Source: JAJPKE01 sp052143275 (GTDB taxonomy: Bacteria > Chloroflexota > Ktedonobacteria > Ktedonobacterales > JADMIN01). From it: a stretch of DNA of 11,018 nucleotides. The position numbers and the translations under genes are program-made. The DNA lies in NCBI GenBank assembly GCA_052143275.1, contig JBKQTH010000329.1, positions 1-11,018 on the forward strand, written 5' to 3'. This document shows, one piece after another, positions 1 through 6,640 of this stretch. Each line of letters opens with the position of its first letter. Positions within the stretch are counted from its first letter, which is position 1. The notes under the pieces were generated by a model. It had not been told where the DNA came from. It ran no database searches and worked only from the letters and a program-made list of their open reading frames with translations.

Positions 1-81
1 CTAAAAGGCGCACGTACAGTTCGGAGGGGGGCCAATGGAAAAGGGCGGAAATGACAGTACCTCGCCAACGGCCTACCCAAC
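1..81 (+). ncRNA. Group II intron, 3' end (domain V 3' half and domain VI)
   Basis: Bases 1-22 match the 3' half of bacterial group II domain V, including the typical CACGTAC-GTTC stretch. Bases 23-81 can fold as domain VI: GGCC at 30-33 pairs with GGCC at 70-73, G29 can wobble with T74, and GGG at 26-28 pairs with CCC at 76-78. This leaves A75 bulged, 6 nt before the last intron base, which is where the lariat branch point is expected. An inner stem pairs GGCG 44-47 with CGCC 63-66. The intron would end ...CCAAC (the usual AY ending) at 81. The sequence after 81 continues an IS66 transposase, while the sequence before it does not resemble one. The 5' part of the intron, including any reverse transcriptase gene, lies outside the window. 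Family features are known; the exact boundary is inferred. Confidence 0.82.
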
Positions 82-617
82 GCAATATCCATCATCTGCG
101 GGAGCTGACCTTTCTCGAAGAGCAGTATCACCAAGCCTGGGCCAAGGAGCTGAAGAACCTGCTCCGGGAGATGAAGGCGGCGACCGAGCAGACCCGAGCC
201 GCTGGAGCCGCGCAGCTCCCCGCAGCAGACCGAAACCGCTTCGTTGCCCTTTACAAAAAGCTGCTGGCTACCGGGCTGGCGGCCAATCCGCCCCCACCGC
301 GACCGGCCCATCAGCGTGGCCGGCAGAAGCAAACCCCGGCCCGCAACCTGCTCGAACGGCTCTGGATGGGCCAGGACGAGGTGCTCGCCTTCTTGAGCGA
401 CCTCACCGTTCCCTTCGATAACAACCAGGCCGAGAGAGATCTTCGGATGGTGAAAGTCCAGCAGAACGTCTCAGGCTGCTTCCGCTCGACTCACGGCGCC
501 ACCGCGTTCGCTCGCATCCGGGGCTATCTGTCCTCGTTGAGTAAACAAGGGGTGAAACGACTGGCGGCCTTAGAGACCCTCTTTCTCGGGCAACCACTCT
601 GTCCCACCTTCGCCTAA
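82..617 (+). CDS. IS66 family transposase, C-terminal exon downstream of a group II intron
   Basis: This is the C-terminal third of an IS66 (TnpC-type) DDE transposase, which cuts and joins element ends. The frame reads NIHHLRELTFLEEQY at its start and VPFDNNQAERDLRMVK near residues 115-130 of the fragment. The E in NNQAERDL is the expected third catalytic residue. It continues GCFRSTHGATAFARIRGYLS and ends in an IS66_C-like tail. The open frame extends left to the window edge with an ATG at 51, but those bases belong to the intron and encode nothing IS66-like. The real exon starts at 82 with a split codon: a T from exon 1 plus GC at 82-83 would restore the conserved Cys of CNxHHLREL. The first two aspartates lie upstream of the window. 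The stop at 615-617 is only 36 nt before the next start, leaving little room for an IS66 right end. Confidence 0.92.
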
Positions 618-653
618 TGTGTTCCGTATCCGAAAGCTGAAAGGAGGCCAACC

Positions 654-1190
654 ATGCAGGAGGAAGGGGATAGGGCGCCTACCCGCGTGCGCATCACTGC
701 CCGGCTGCGCCTGGAGCCGATTGGTGTGGGGCATGCCTGGGACTTGTGGCGCTTATTTGCGGACCCAGCGGTCGCCGAGTGGTACGGGGTGTGGACGCTC
801 GAGATGGCGCAGCGCGAGACAGCGAGGATTGCCACAGCTTGGCAGACGGATGGTGTTCACAAGTGGATGGCCTACGAACGGTTGACTGGGGCGTTGGTGG
901 GCCGCGGGGGGCTGTCGTGGGTGAATCTGTTGGGCCAGGAGCGGCTGGAGGTCGGCTGGGCCTTGCTGCGCCCGTTCTGGGGGCAGGGCTACGCGACGGA
1001 GATTGGCCGAGCCGGCCTGACCCTTGCCTTTGAGGAACTCGGCGCCAAGGAAGTCGTCTCCTTCACCGAGACACACAATGCGCGCTCGCGGGCGGTGATG
1101 GAGCGTCTGGGCTTCCGCTACAGCCAGGACTTCATTTCTGAGGCGGACGGCGTACCGTGCGCGCTCTACATCCTTTCCCGACCGTCCTGA
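654..1190 (+). CDS. GNAT family N-acetyltransferase, RimJ/RimL type
   Basis: A complete 178-residue acetyl-CoA-dependent N-acetyltransferase of the Acetyltransf_3 type. The N-terminal TARLRLEPIG strand (residues 15-24) is typical of RimJ/RimL-like proteins. Motif A, which binds acetyl-CoA, is RPFWGQGYATE (106-116). Motif B is NARSRAVMERLGF (142-154). The ATG is chosen because AAGGAGG at 641-647 lies 6 nt upstream. The substrate cannot be told: these proteins acetylate ribosomal protein N-termini, antibiotics or small amines. The gene starts 36 nt after the IS66 transposase stop with no clear promoter of its own, so it may be transcribed from the element or be a passenger. No close functional partner is adjacent. 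Confidence 0.9.
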   Translation: MQEEGDRAPTRVRITARLRLEPIGVGHAWDLWRLFADPAVAEWYGVWTLEMAQRETARIATAWQTDGVHKWMAYERLTGALVGRGGLSWVNLLGQERLEVGWALLRPFWGQGYATEIGRAGLTLAFEELGAKEVVSFTETHNARSRAVMERLGFRYSQDFISEADGVPCALYILSRPS

Positions 1191-1209
1191 GCAATCCGTT
1201 CGTCTGGCG

Positions 1210-1740
1210 TCAAGTCTCGAGGCTACAATTACTTTGAAAATCCGGCTGAATTGTTACCGAAAAATCATCGATGCCTAAGACAGCAACCGCTCCAGCGGCG
1301 GGAGTGGGAAGGTCTCTGATGCGCCGGAGAATGGTCATCCACGAGATGGGAATCCCGAGGCGACGTGCTACCCGTGCTCCCAGACGTCCAGAGCTGGACA
1401 AGCCAAGAGCTTGTAGGGCGTGACTCAGCCGAACGGTCATCTGTGCCCACGGTTCCACGAAGGTCGGGAGGCGCTCCGTAAAGATCTTGCGCGAGCAGTC
1501 AGGATTGCGGCAGAAGAACTTGCGAACGGTGAGATAGAGGCGCACAGCCTGCCCTCCACAAGGGTCATCCCGTAGGGTCCGGCGGTAACGGTGATGAATG
1601 GAATCCGAAGCACGAGCACAGAGTGGGCAGCAGGAACACGAACGTGTAGAGACCACTGAGATAACCAACACGCTGTCCTCTTGGCAGATCTGGGTGATAC
1701 ACAGCCCTTTGGGAAGAGGCAGAAAAGGACACCATTCCAT
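1210..1740 (-). pseudogene. ISL3 family transposase, N-terminal fragment (3' truncated)
   Basis: This reads as the first ~160 residues of an ISL3 transposase, which normally exceeds 400 residues. The N-terminal zinc finger is visible as CCPLC near residue 37-41 with a second pair in FFCRNPDC, followed by RKIFTERLPTFVEPWAQMT. A helix-turn-helix region RLGARVARRLGIPISWMTILRRI follows. The catalytic core begins with VLGIDD, and homology stops right after it, at about 1263. The tail to the stop at 1210 is unrelated sequence. The start at 1740 is supported by GAGGAG a few bases upstream on the minus strand. Most of the DDE domain is missing, so the fragment cannot transpose. The original right-hand boundary of the element probably lies between 1740 and about 1850 but is not clear. 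Confidence 0.9.
1221..1258. repeat. Imperfect inverted repeat at the ISL3 truncation junction
   Basis: GGCTACAATT at 1221-1230 and AATTGTTACC at 1249-1258 are inverted relative to each other with 8 of 10 positions matching, around an 18-nt centre. The repeat ends a few bases from the point where ISL3 homology is lost (about 1263). It could be a leftover terminal inverted repeat or solo end of another element, or a chance palindrome. I do not recognise it. Confidence 0.3.
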
Positions 1741-1801
1741 CGTCGGCTCCTCGTGAAAACTAGAAGGATAGTGCTCACGACGAGTGTATCATTACTTATC
1801 A

Positions 1802-2527
1802 CTATGCCTCATGAGAGGCAGACACTATTTCACCAAAGCAGTGTAAGAACCCGCGGGATGCGCAACGAGATAAAGGGAGGAAAAATATGGCTGAAGACCG
1901 ATCTGAGTACTTGCCGGTGTACTGAAAACTACGCATGACCTGGAGATAGAGGGCTGTATCCTGTTGTAGTCGGTTGCTCGGCGCTCTCAAATCAAAATAG
2001 TAGTCACGTCCGCCAAACACGGCGTGGGTGACTTTCTCTCCGGGGTCCGACGTGTTGTAATAGAGAGTAGCCGGCTTCCCACCGATGGTAAGCGGGCTCG
2101 GGTTCTGGAAATGAAACGGATCTACGGAAACACTAAAACCTGGGCAGTTGATGTTGACCACGATGGAAATGACCTCCGGCTCCCGCAGCTCTTGCGCCAC
2201 TCCAGCGGAAGCTGAGCTGCTGGGGGGGAACATATCGACGTTGTGCGAGCAATCTGCCACTCCGTCACTGTGGACGTTTTCCCAGGAGCCAGCATGCCAT
2301 GCGGGTGGTACTTGCACCCGGAATGGGAAATGCGTGTCGCTATACCAGGTCCAACTCGACGACTGCACGTGCCAGAAGACTCCTCCCCCTACCCCAAGCA
2401 GCACCACGACCGCTAGCCAGAACGGGGGGCGTTGCCAGAATGGTCGACTCGGCTGCGGAGGGCGCAGTTCCTGAGCCCGTTGGCTGGAGGAATCAAGAGA
2501 GGAATCACGTCTCGTAGTGTCTGCCAT
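1802..2527 (-). CDS. Membrane-anchored protein of unknown function, possibly with a foreign C-terminal tail
   Basis: I do not recognise the family. From the ATG at 2527 the protein is 241 residues: a short polar, Ser/Gln/Pro-rich N-terminus, one hydrophobic segment around residues 36-52 (FWLAVVVLLGVGGGVFW), then a likely extracytoplasmic domain with SDTHFPFRVQVPPAWHAG, two cysteines and NINCPGFSVSVDPFHF. This resembles secreted PsbP-like or lipoprotein-like domains only in general style. The start is chosen because a GGAAGGA ribosome-binding site lies upstream on the minus strand, and the residues of the longer frame (to 2743) look non-coding. The core seems to end near MRSFQYTG (about 1915). 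The last ~35 residues are antisense to a stretch that looks like mobile-element sequence (1848-1922), so the native stop may have been lost. A TGCCTC/GAGGCA hairpin (1805-1820) overlaps the stop. Confidence 0.7.
   Translation of the reverse strand: MADTTRRDSSLDSSSQRAQELRPPQPSRPFWQRPPFWLAVVVLLGVGGGVFWHVQSSSWTWYSDTHFPFRVQVPPAWHAGSWENVHSDGVADCSHNVDMFPPSSSASAGVAQELREPEVISIVVNINCPGFSVSVDPFHFQNPSPLTIGGKPATLYYNTSDPGEKVTHAVFGGRDYYFDLRAPSNRLQQDTALYLQVMRSFQYTGKYSDRSSAIFFLPLSRCASRGFLHCFGEIVSASHEA
1851..1872 (+). repeat. Copy 1 of a 22-nt inverted repeat shared with the IS4-type element end
   Basis: CGGGATGCGCAACGAG at 1854-1869 is a perfect reverse complement of 4904-4919. The match extends to 22 nt (1851-1872 against 4901-4922) with two mismatches. 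The other copy lies in the 5' flank of the IS4-type transposase, so this is probably the end of a related element. Just inside it, AGGGAGG precedes an ATG at 1887 that opens only 12 codons before a stop at 1923, consistent with a stub of an element's left end. Confidence 0.6.
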
Positions 2528-2864
2528 ACCCGATATTCCTTCCCCACCTACATGACCCAACTGAGCCGGGCGACCAAACACAGGCGAGCTTTGCGTGACG
2601 CGAGCCTTCCGAATACAGAAAGGCAGCGGATTCTCTCCTGTTTCCTGTGGCATGGCCCAATGGCCTGGTGCTCCTGGGAGTGGGTGCCGGCTCCCAAGGT
2701 GTACACTGGCTGCCAGTATAGTGGATACAAGGACGGTGGGCAAGCCACAAGGATGCTATGACGCTGAGTACACCAGAGGTCCAGCAGATAGTACTGCCAG
2801 TCGTGCCTGGTTTCTGCGTGCTCGCTTCGTAGCGTAGGGAACACACGGGTCGTATCTCGCGACG
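2528..2864. other. Intergenic stretch between the membrane protein and the IS4-type transposase
   Basis: The reading frames here look like chance frames: no recognisable motif and no convincing start. The stretch holds the ribosome-binding site and possible promoter of the membrane protein. At about 2836-2850 it has GGGAACACACGGG, which may be the left end of the IS4-type element. Confidence 0.5.
2717..2745 (-). promoter_or_regulatory. Possible sigma-70-type promoter for the membrane protein
   Basis: On the minus strand TTGCCC (2740-2745) and TATACT (2717-2722) are separated by 17 nt. They match the consensus boxes at 4 of 6 and 5 of 6 positions. Transcription would start about 2710 and leave a leader of ~180 nt before the ATG at 2527. 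It is only a motif match. Confidence 0.3.
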
Positions 2865-4798
2865 TTACGGCTGGATGAGGTCAAGAACGGACTGAGCCAC
2901 TCCGGCAACGTGAATAGTGGCGAGAGGCAGCGGAGCCCGCGCATTGCGTCCCAGGCGCTCCTGCCAACTCAGACGCCGGTGGGAGCGGGCTGCACGAGGA
3001 GGACGGGCCGGCGGCGACAAGCTCGCGGGCCAGGAAGCCACCGTCACCGTTTGCTGACGCCAATGGGTCATCCAGGAGCGCCGGAGTTGCCGCCCCGCGA
3101 CATCCTTCCACCAGATGGCCGCTTCGGCAGTCGCCGGACGGGGATGCACAATGACCTGGGTGATGCGCCGATGTCGCACGGCACTCACCCGCCGGCCGCG
3201 TTTGCCGCTCGCCGTCCGTCCCAGGCAGGCTCCGCGTAGCGGACAGGAAGCACAGTCAGCGTCCTTTGCCACATAGATAAGCCGCTGGGTAAAGGCGTTC
3301 TCTTGCCGGGTTTCCGAGTGCCAGAGTCGGATGCCCTGGGGACAGCGCAGCATCCCATCGTCTTGGAGGGGAAATGCCGCAGCCTCCAGGCGTCCTCCGC
3401 GCGCTCGTGCCCATTCGAGGGGCCCATACTCTGGCTCTTCCTGCGGAGCTGGCTCGGCGATGTGCTGCATCGAGCCCGTCTGTGGGTGCGGAGGTGCCCA
3501 CTCCATCTCGCGCAGAGGAGCCGCCGTGCACCCAGCGGAGAAGGCGAGCCGCAGGTTCCAGACCCATTGCCACACGATCTGCCAGAATTCCTGTCCGGCA
3601 GTGGTCAAGGAACACCACCGGTCGGGATCGCCTTCCTGGTCTTCGTCGGCCAGGGTGCCCTCGAAGGCACCACGCCCTTGATACAGATCGAGCACATCCG
3701 TCGCCAGAAATCCGTCGGCAGGCAGGGTCGTCACAAACTGCTCATACACCAGTCTCCCACCACTTTGCCGACCGAGATCGGTTCCCCGTGTTTCCAGGCA
3801 CGCCGCGTGAGGAGCAACTGGACCGACGTCGTGCCGTCCTCTAAGAGCATCAGCGGGAGGTCGAAGACCTCGTAGGTGACCTGACTTTCCCGCGTGGTCA
3901 TGGTCGCCACCGGTTCATGAGCAATCGCCGCTTGCACCAGCGGGTGGTCCAACCAGCGGTAGCCGCGCTTGCGCACCACGACATGCACGCCCGTTGCCAC
4001 GATATCGGCAATCACCGCGCTATCGCCATATTGCCCATCCACACGGACAATGCCACAGGAAAGGGGCAACTCCCAGGCGGTCAGATAGGTGGTGACCGCC
4101 TGCAACGCTGCCTGCAACTCCCCCCGATAATCGCCATTGCCCCGTCCGCCAAAGCTGCCCAACCATTGCCGGGTGTGCATCTGTATCACCGTCGTTCGGG
4201 TGCGCACCACCTCACCGCGGCCGCGGCCCAGATATCCCGGCGCGCACAGCGCATCGAGCCGACGACGGGGTGCGGGCAGGTCGGCTCCCTGGGGAAGTTT
4301 GCGCTGACGAGCCGCTTCACGTGTACCATCGATATCGAAGACCAGATAGCGCTGTCCCGACCGGTACCATAGGCCACCTATCGTCTCCTGGGTCCAGCCC
4401 CAGACAAACGAGGAGGCAACAAACACCATGCGCAAGGCTTCCAAACAAGAACTATCCACGGCCGCTAAAAACCGCGAGAGCGTCGACCGATGAGGGACAG
4501 TTCCTCGCTCGAAGAGCGCCATGAACGGCTCGGCAAACGGTTGCAGTCGGTCGAAGAAGGCTTGTAAGGTCCGCTCGCCACTGATGGCATAGCCCAACAG
4601 CAGCGCCAGAAAGTCCAGCACCTCATACTGGCCGAACCGCTTGCGCACCAGACGTACCTGGGTGTTGAGCGCTTCGAGGAGACCATGACTACGCAAATAG
4701 CCAGCGATGAGGACGCTTTCAGCAAACCAGGGGGGAATCGACGGTTGCGGAGCGGGAGTGGTGTGGATGTCCACACAGGGGTGTGGTAGGGTAGCCAT
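2865..4798 (-). pseudogene. IS4-superfamily DDE transposase, split by a single frameshift
   Basis: Two overlapping minus-strand frames form one transposase of about 640 residues. The first frame (4798 to 3731) has an N-terminal domain, then VFDIDGTREAA and VRVDGQYGDSAV, likely carrying the first two catalytic aspartates. The second (from 3749 to 2865) resumes with YEQFVTTLPADGFLATDVL and then YQGRGAFEGTLADED. That last segment fits the IS4 signature Y(2)R(3)E(6)K, with D at the K position. Near the C-terminus CASCPLRGAC looks like a zinc-binding knuckle. The frames meet at GAC TGG TG-TAT GAG (around 3747-3751): restoring one G gives DWWYEQF, so one base seems lost. No slippery heptamer is visible. 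AGGAGG lies about 7 nt before the ATG at 4798. As written, the gene is inactive. Confidence 0.85.
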
Positions 4799-4900
4799 GA
4801 CGACCTCCTGGAAGGGAAACTCTGAGACGCGTTTCCTCTCACTGGAGGTCGATTTTTCGACTGCGCTACAAGGCTTCTTTTCTCACTCCTCCCATCCTGG

Positions 4901-4922
4901 TACCTCGTTGCGCATCCCGTGG
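4901..4922 (-). repeat. Copy 2 of the 22-nt inverted repeat, at the 5' flank of the IS4-type transposase
   Basis: CTCGTTGCGCATCCCG at 4904-4919 is the exact reverse complement of 1854-1869. It lies about 105 nt upstream of the transposase start, where the element's end is expected. Confidence 0.6.
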
Positions 4923-4942
4923 GAAGAACCATTTATTGTGGC

Positions 4943-4966
4943 AATCCACACAGACTTGTGTGGATT
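4943..4966. repeat. Perfect hairpin with a 9-bp stem
   Basis: AATCCACAC (4943-4951) and GTGTGGATT (4958-4966) are perfect inverted repeats around a 6-nt loop. It lies just outside the probable right end of the IS4-type element and 6 nt before a second hairpin. No T run follows, so a simple intrinsic terminator is not supported. Confidence 0.6.
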
Positions 4967-4972
4967 CTGAAA

Positions 4973-4997
4973 AAGTTTTGCCGCTTCGGCAAAACTT
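4973..4997. terminator. Perfect 11-bp hairpin, possible bidirectional terminator
   Basis: AAGTTTTGCCG (4973-4983) pairs fully with CGGCAAAACTT (4987-4997) around a CTT loop. An A run precedes it and TATTGAAATTT follows, so either strand reads a GC-topped stem with a weak U-rich tail. It may be a weak terminator between converging elements or a structural part of a mobile-element end. Confidence 0.4.
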
Positions 4998-5157
4998 ATT
5001 GAAATTTGATACTCGTTAAAGCTCGTTCAAAATCGGTTACACAACCCGATTTAGTTCTTCTCTAGGTTGCTAAATTGCATCTTGATTAGCATAACCTCAT
5101 CCATTTTTCAGAGTTGGCTGTGTCAAAGGCGGGTCAGACTCACAGGCTGGGCGGCCC

Positions 5158-5316
5158 ATGGTGACAGATAGCATTGAACGTGGGCGACATGTCAACCCGA
5201 ATTCAGTGTACGCCACAGACGTTTCCGTCTTGTTTCCAACCCACCCTCAAGAGTGGGAAGAGTATGCAGATATGCGCTCACTTCTCATCCAGATTGTCCA
5301 AGCGGATTGCTTCTAG
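5158..5316 (+). pseudogene. Short truncated gene of unknown function beside the ISAs1 element
   Basis: A 52-residue frame from ATG 5158 reads VNPNSVYATDVSVLFPTHPQ, then EWEEYADMRSLLIQIVQADCF and a TAG at 5314-5316. The mix of acidic and hydrophobic residues and the codon choice look coding, but I do not recognise the family. The frame is open back to 5095, though no good ribosome-binding site is seen. It ends a few bases before CAGGGCGGTGCC (5321), a candidate left end of the ISAs1 element. It is therefore best read as the N-terminal remnant of a resident gene cut by that insertion. It could also be a genuine small protein. Confidence 0.45.
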
Positions 5317-5320
5317 GCGG

Positions 5321-6549
5321 CAGGGCGGTGCCAAAGTCATAGCCGGTAGGCAGAAACAAGAAGACGGTGTACTCTTTGTGTACTTCAACACACGAGAGAG
5401 GACACCATGCTTGAGCCGTACGATACCACATGGATTGACCTGTTTCAAACACTGCCCGATCCTCGCCACCGACGCGGCTGCCGGTTTCCGTGGTGGGTGT
5501 TGCTGACGATCATCATGATGGCGTTGGCGAGCAATCAGCACCATCCCAAAGCGATGAGCGAATGGGCCGAAGAGCACGCCGAGTTGTTGCACCGTCATGT
5601 GTGGCGCCGTCTGCCCAGTGCCACCACGCTGCGACGGGTCCTGTGTCTGGTGGATGTGGTCGACTTGGAAGCGCGATTGCGCCACCGCGCCGAACCGGTG
5701 GCGCAGCAGCAGGAACCGGGGCTGCAAGCCCGCGCCCTGGATGGCAAAACGATTCGTGGGGCGGGACGCCATGGGCACCCGCTGCACGTGGTGGAAGAGG
5801 TGGTGCATGGCAGTGGACTGGTGCTCTGGCAACAGGCCGTGGCCCGAAAAAGCAACGAGATCCCCTTGGTCCAACACATGCTCGCCCACCGCACGTTAGA
5901 TGGGCTCCTCTTTACGATGGATGCCTTGCATAGCCAAATAACGACGGCAACCCTCATTGTGGAGCAAGGGGGACACTACTTGATGATCATCAAAAAGAAC
6001 CAGGGGCATTTGCAGCAGACACCGAGCGACTGGTTTGCTGAAGCGGCGTGGCCTGAAGAGCAGGCCGAGGTCATTCGTACCTGTGATGTGGGGCATGGTC
6101 GGCATGAGCATCGCCAGTTCGAACGCCGCAGCACGCTGCATCTCTTGCCCTTGTGGCCAGGAATGCAACAAAGCCATGAAGCGCGTGACCCAGCGCTGGA
6201 ATCGTACCAACGGCGCGTATCAGCACGAGACGTTGTACGCGCTCACGAGTGTTCCGTTTGCCCAAACATCGGCCTGGGATCTGGAGCGCTATTGGCGGGG
6301 GCACTGGGCCATCGAAAATAAAGTCCATTATGTCCGAGATCGAGCATTCCAAGAAGATGCCTGCCAAGTCGCGCAAGGCAACGCCCCATTGGCCCTCGCT
6401 GCCTTGCGCAATGGTGTGCTCACCCACCTGCGTTTGGCAGGCCATACCAATATTGCGGCAGCCTTACGCCGGCTCGGGGCGAACATCAATCGCGTCTTCG
6501 AATTCGTCGGGTTACGCCTTTGACCCCGGACTTTTGTTGCCATTGCTCA
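5321..6549 (+). mobile_element. ISAs1 family insertion sequence (ends tentative)
   Basis: The left end is proposed at CAGGGCGGTGCCAAAGTC (5321), because ISAs1 ends commonly begin CAGGG. The right end is proposed near 6530-6549, where GGACTTTTGTTGCC resembles the expected inverted copy only partly (GACTTT and GCC are kept). No clear direct repeat flanks these points. The transposase inside is certain, the boundaries are not. Confidence 0.35.
5407..6523 (+). pseudogene. ISAs1 family transposase, split by a single frameshift
   Basis: This is an ISAs1 (H-repeat type) DDE transposase, ~372 residues when the two frames are joined, close to the usual length. The N-terminal associated domain has LPDPRHRRGCRFPWW (residues 16-30). 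Catalytic motifs are ALDGKTIRGAG (D112) and FTMDALHSQ (D172), followed by HYLMIIKKNQ. The first frame loses homology after LPLWPGMQQ. The next frame resumes with MKRVTQRWNRTNGAYQHETLY and holds the third motif, HWAIENKVHYVRD, with the catalytic E. The shift fits one extra A in CAACAAAGCC at about 6168-6173. The first frame runs on as nonsense to 6321. AGAGG lies 6 nt before the ATG. No frameshift signal typical of programmed IS slippage is visible, and ISAs1 normally uses one ORF, so I call it broken. Confidence 0.9.
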
Positions 6550-6599
6550 AGGGTTGGTGGTACGAATACGTGAGAGTGTCTTAGTGGAAAGAGCAATGG
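6540..6599. repeat. Inverted repeat CCATTGCTC / GAGCAATGG
   Basis: CCATTGCTC (6540-6548) and GAGCAATGG (6591-6599) are perfect 9-bp inverted repeats separated by 42 nt. They lie between the ISAs1 stop and the tandem-GNAT gene. This could be a stem in the gene's leader or part of an element end; its role is unknown. Confidence 0.4.
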
Positions 6600-6640
6600 T
6601 CCTTCGTTGACACACTCTTTGGCGTAGAAGGAGGGTTGCA

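Larger units (their letters stand above)
2836..4922 (-). mobile_element. IS4-type insertion sequence (ends approximate)
   Basis: The element is defined by its transposase (2865-4798). Candidate ends are ACACACGGG at about 2840-2848 and, reading inward on the minus strand from about 4922, CCCACGGG. The two share a short CxCACGGG core that could be the outer part of a weak terminal inverted repeat. No convincing target-site duplication is visible, so these boundaries are guesses. The right end carries the 16-nt motif also found at 1854-1869. Confidence 0.4.

Noticed and set aside
35..421. 128-residue frame starting at ATG 35
   Set aside because: It lies in another frame over the group II intron end and the IS66 exon; it is low-complexity Pro/Arg/Ala-rich and shows no motif.
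2528..2743. Upstream extension of the membrane protein to ATG 2743
   Set aside because: No ribosome-binding site and no protein-like pattern before residue 73; the start at 2527 has a good site and leads directly to the polar-then-hydrophobic N-terminus.
4465..4932. 155-residue minus-strand frame over the transposase start
   Set aside because: It is a shadow of the IS4-type transposase, whose own frame carries the recognisable motifs and ribosome-binding site.
5278..5889. 203-residue minus-strand frame
   Set aside because: Antisense shadow of the ISAs1 transposase, which has the DGKTIRG and TMDALHSQ motifs.
6607..6630. TTGACA at 6607-6612 as a -35 box for the tandem-GNAT gene
   Set aside because: A -10 box at normal spacing would fall in the ribosome-binding site, and no such sequence is there.
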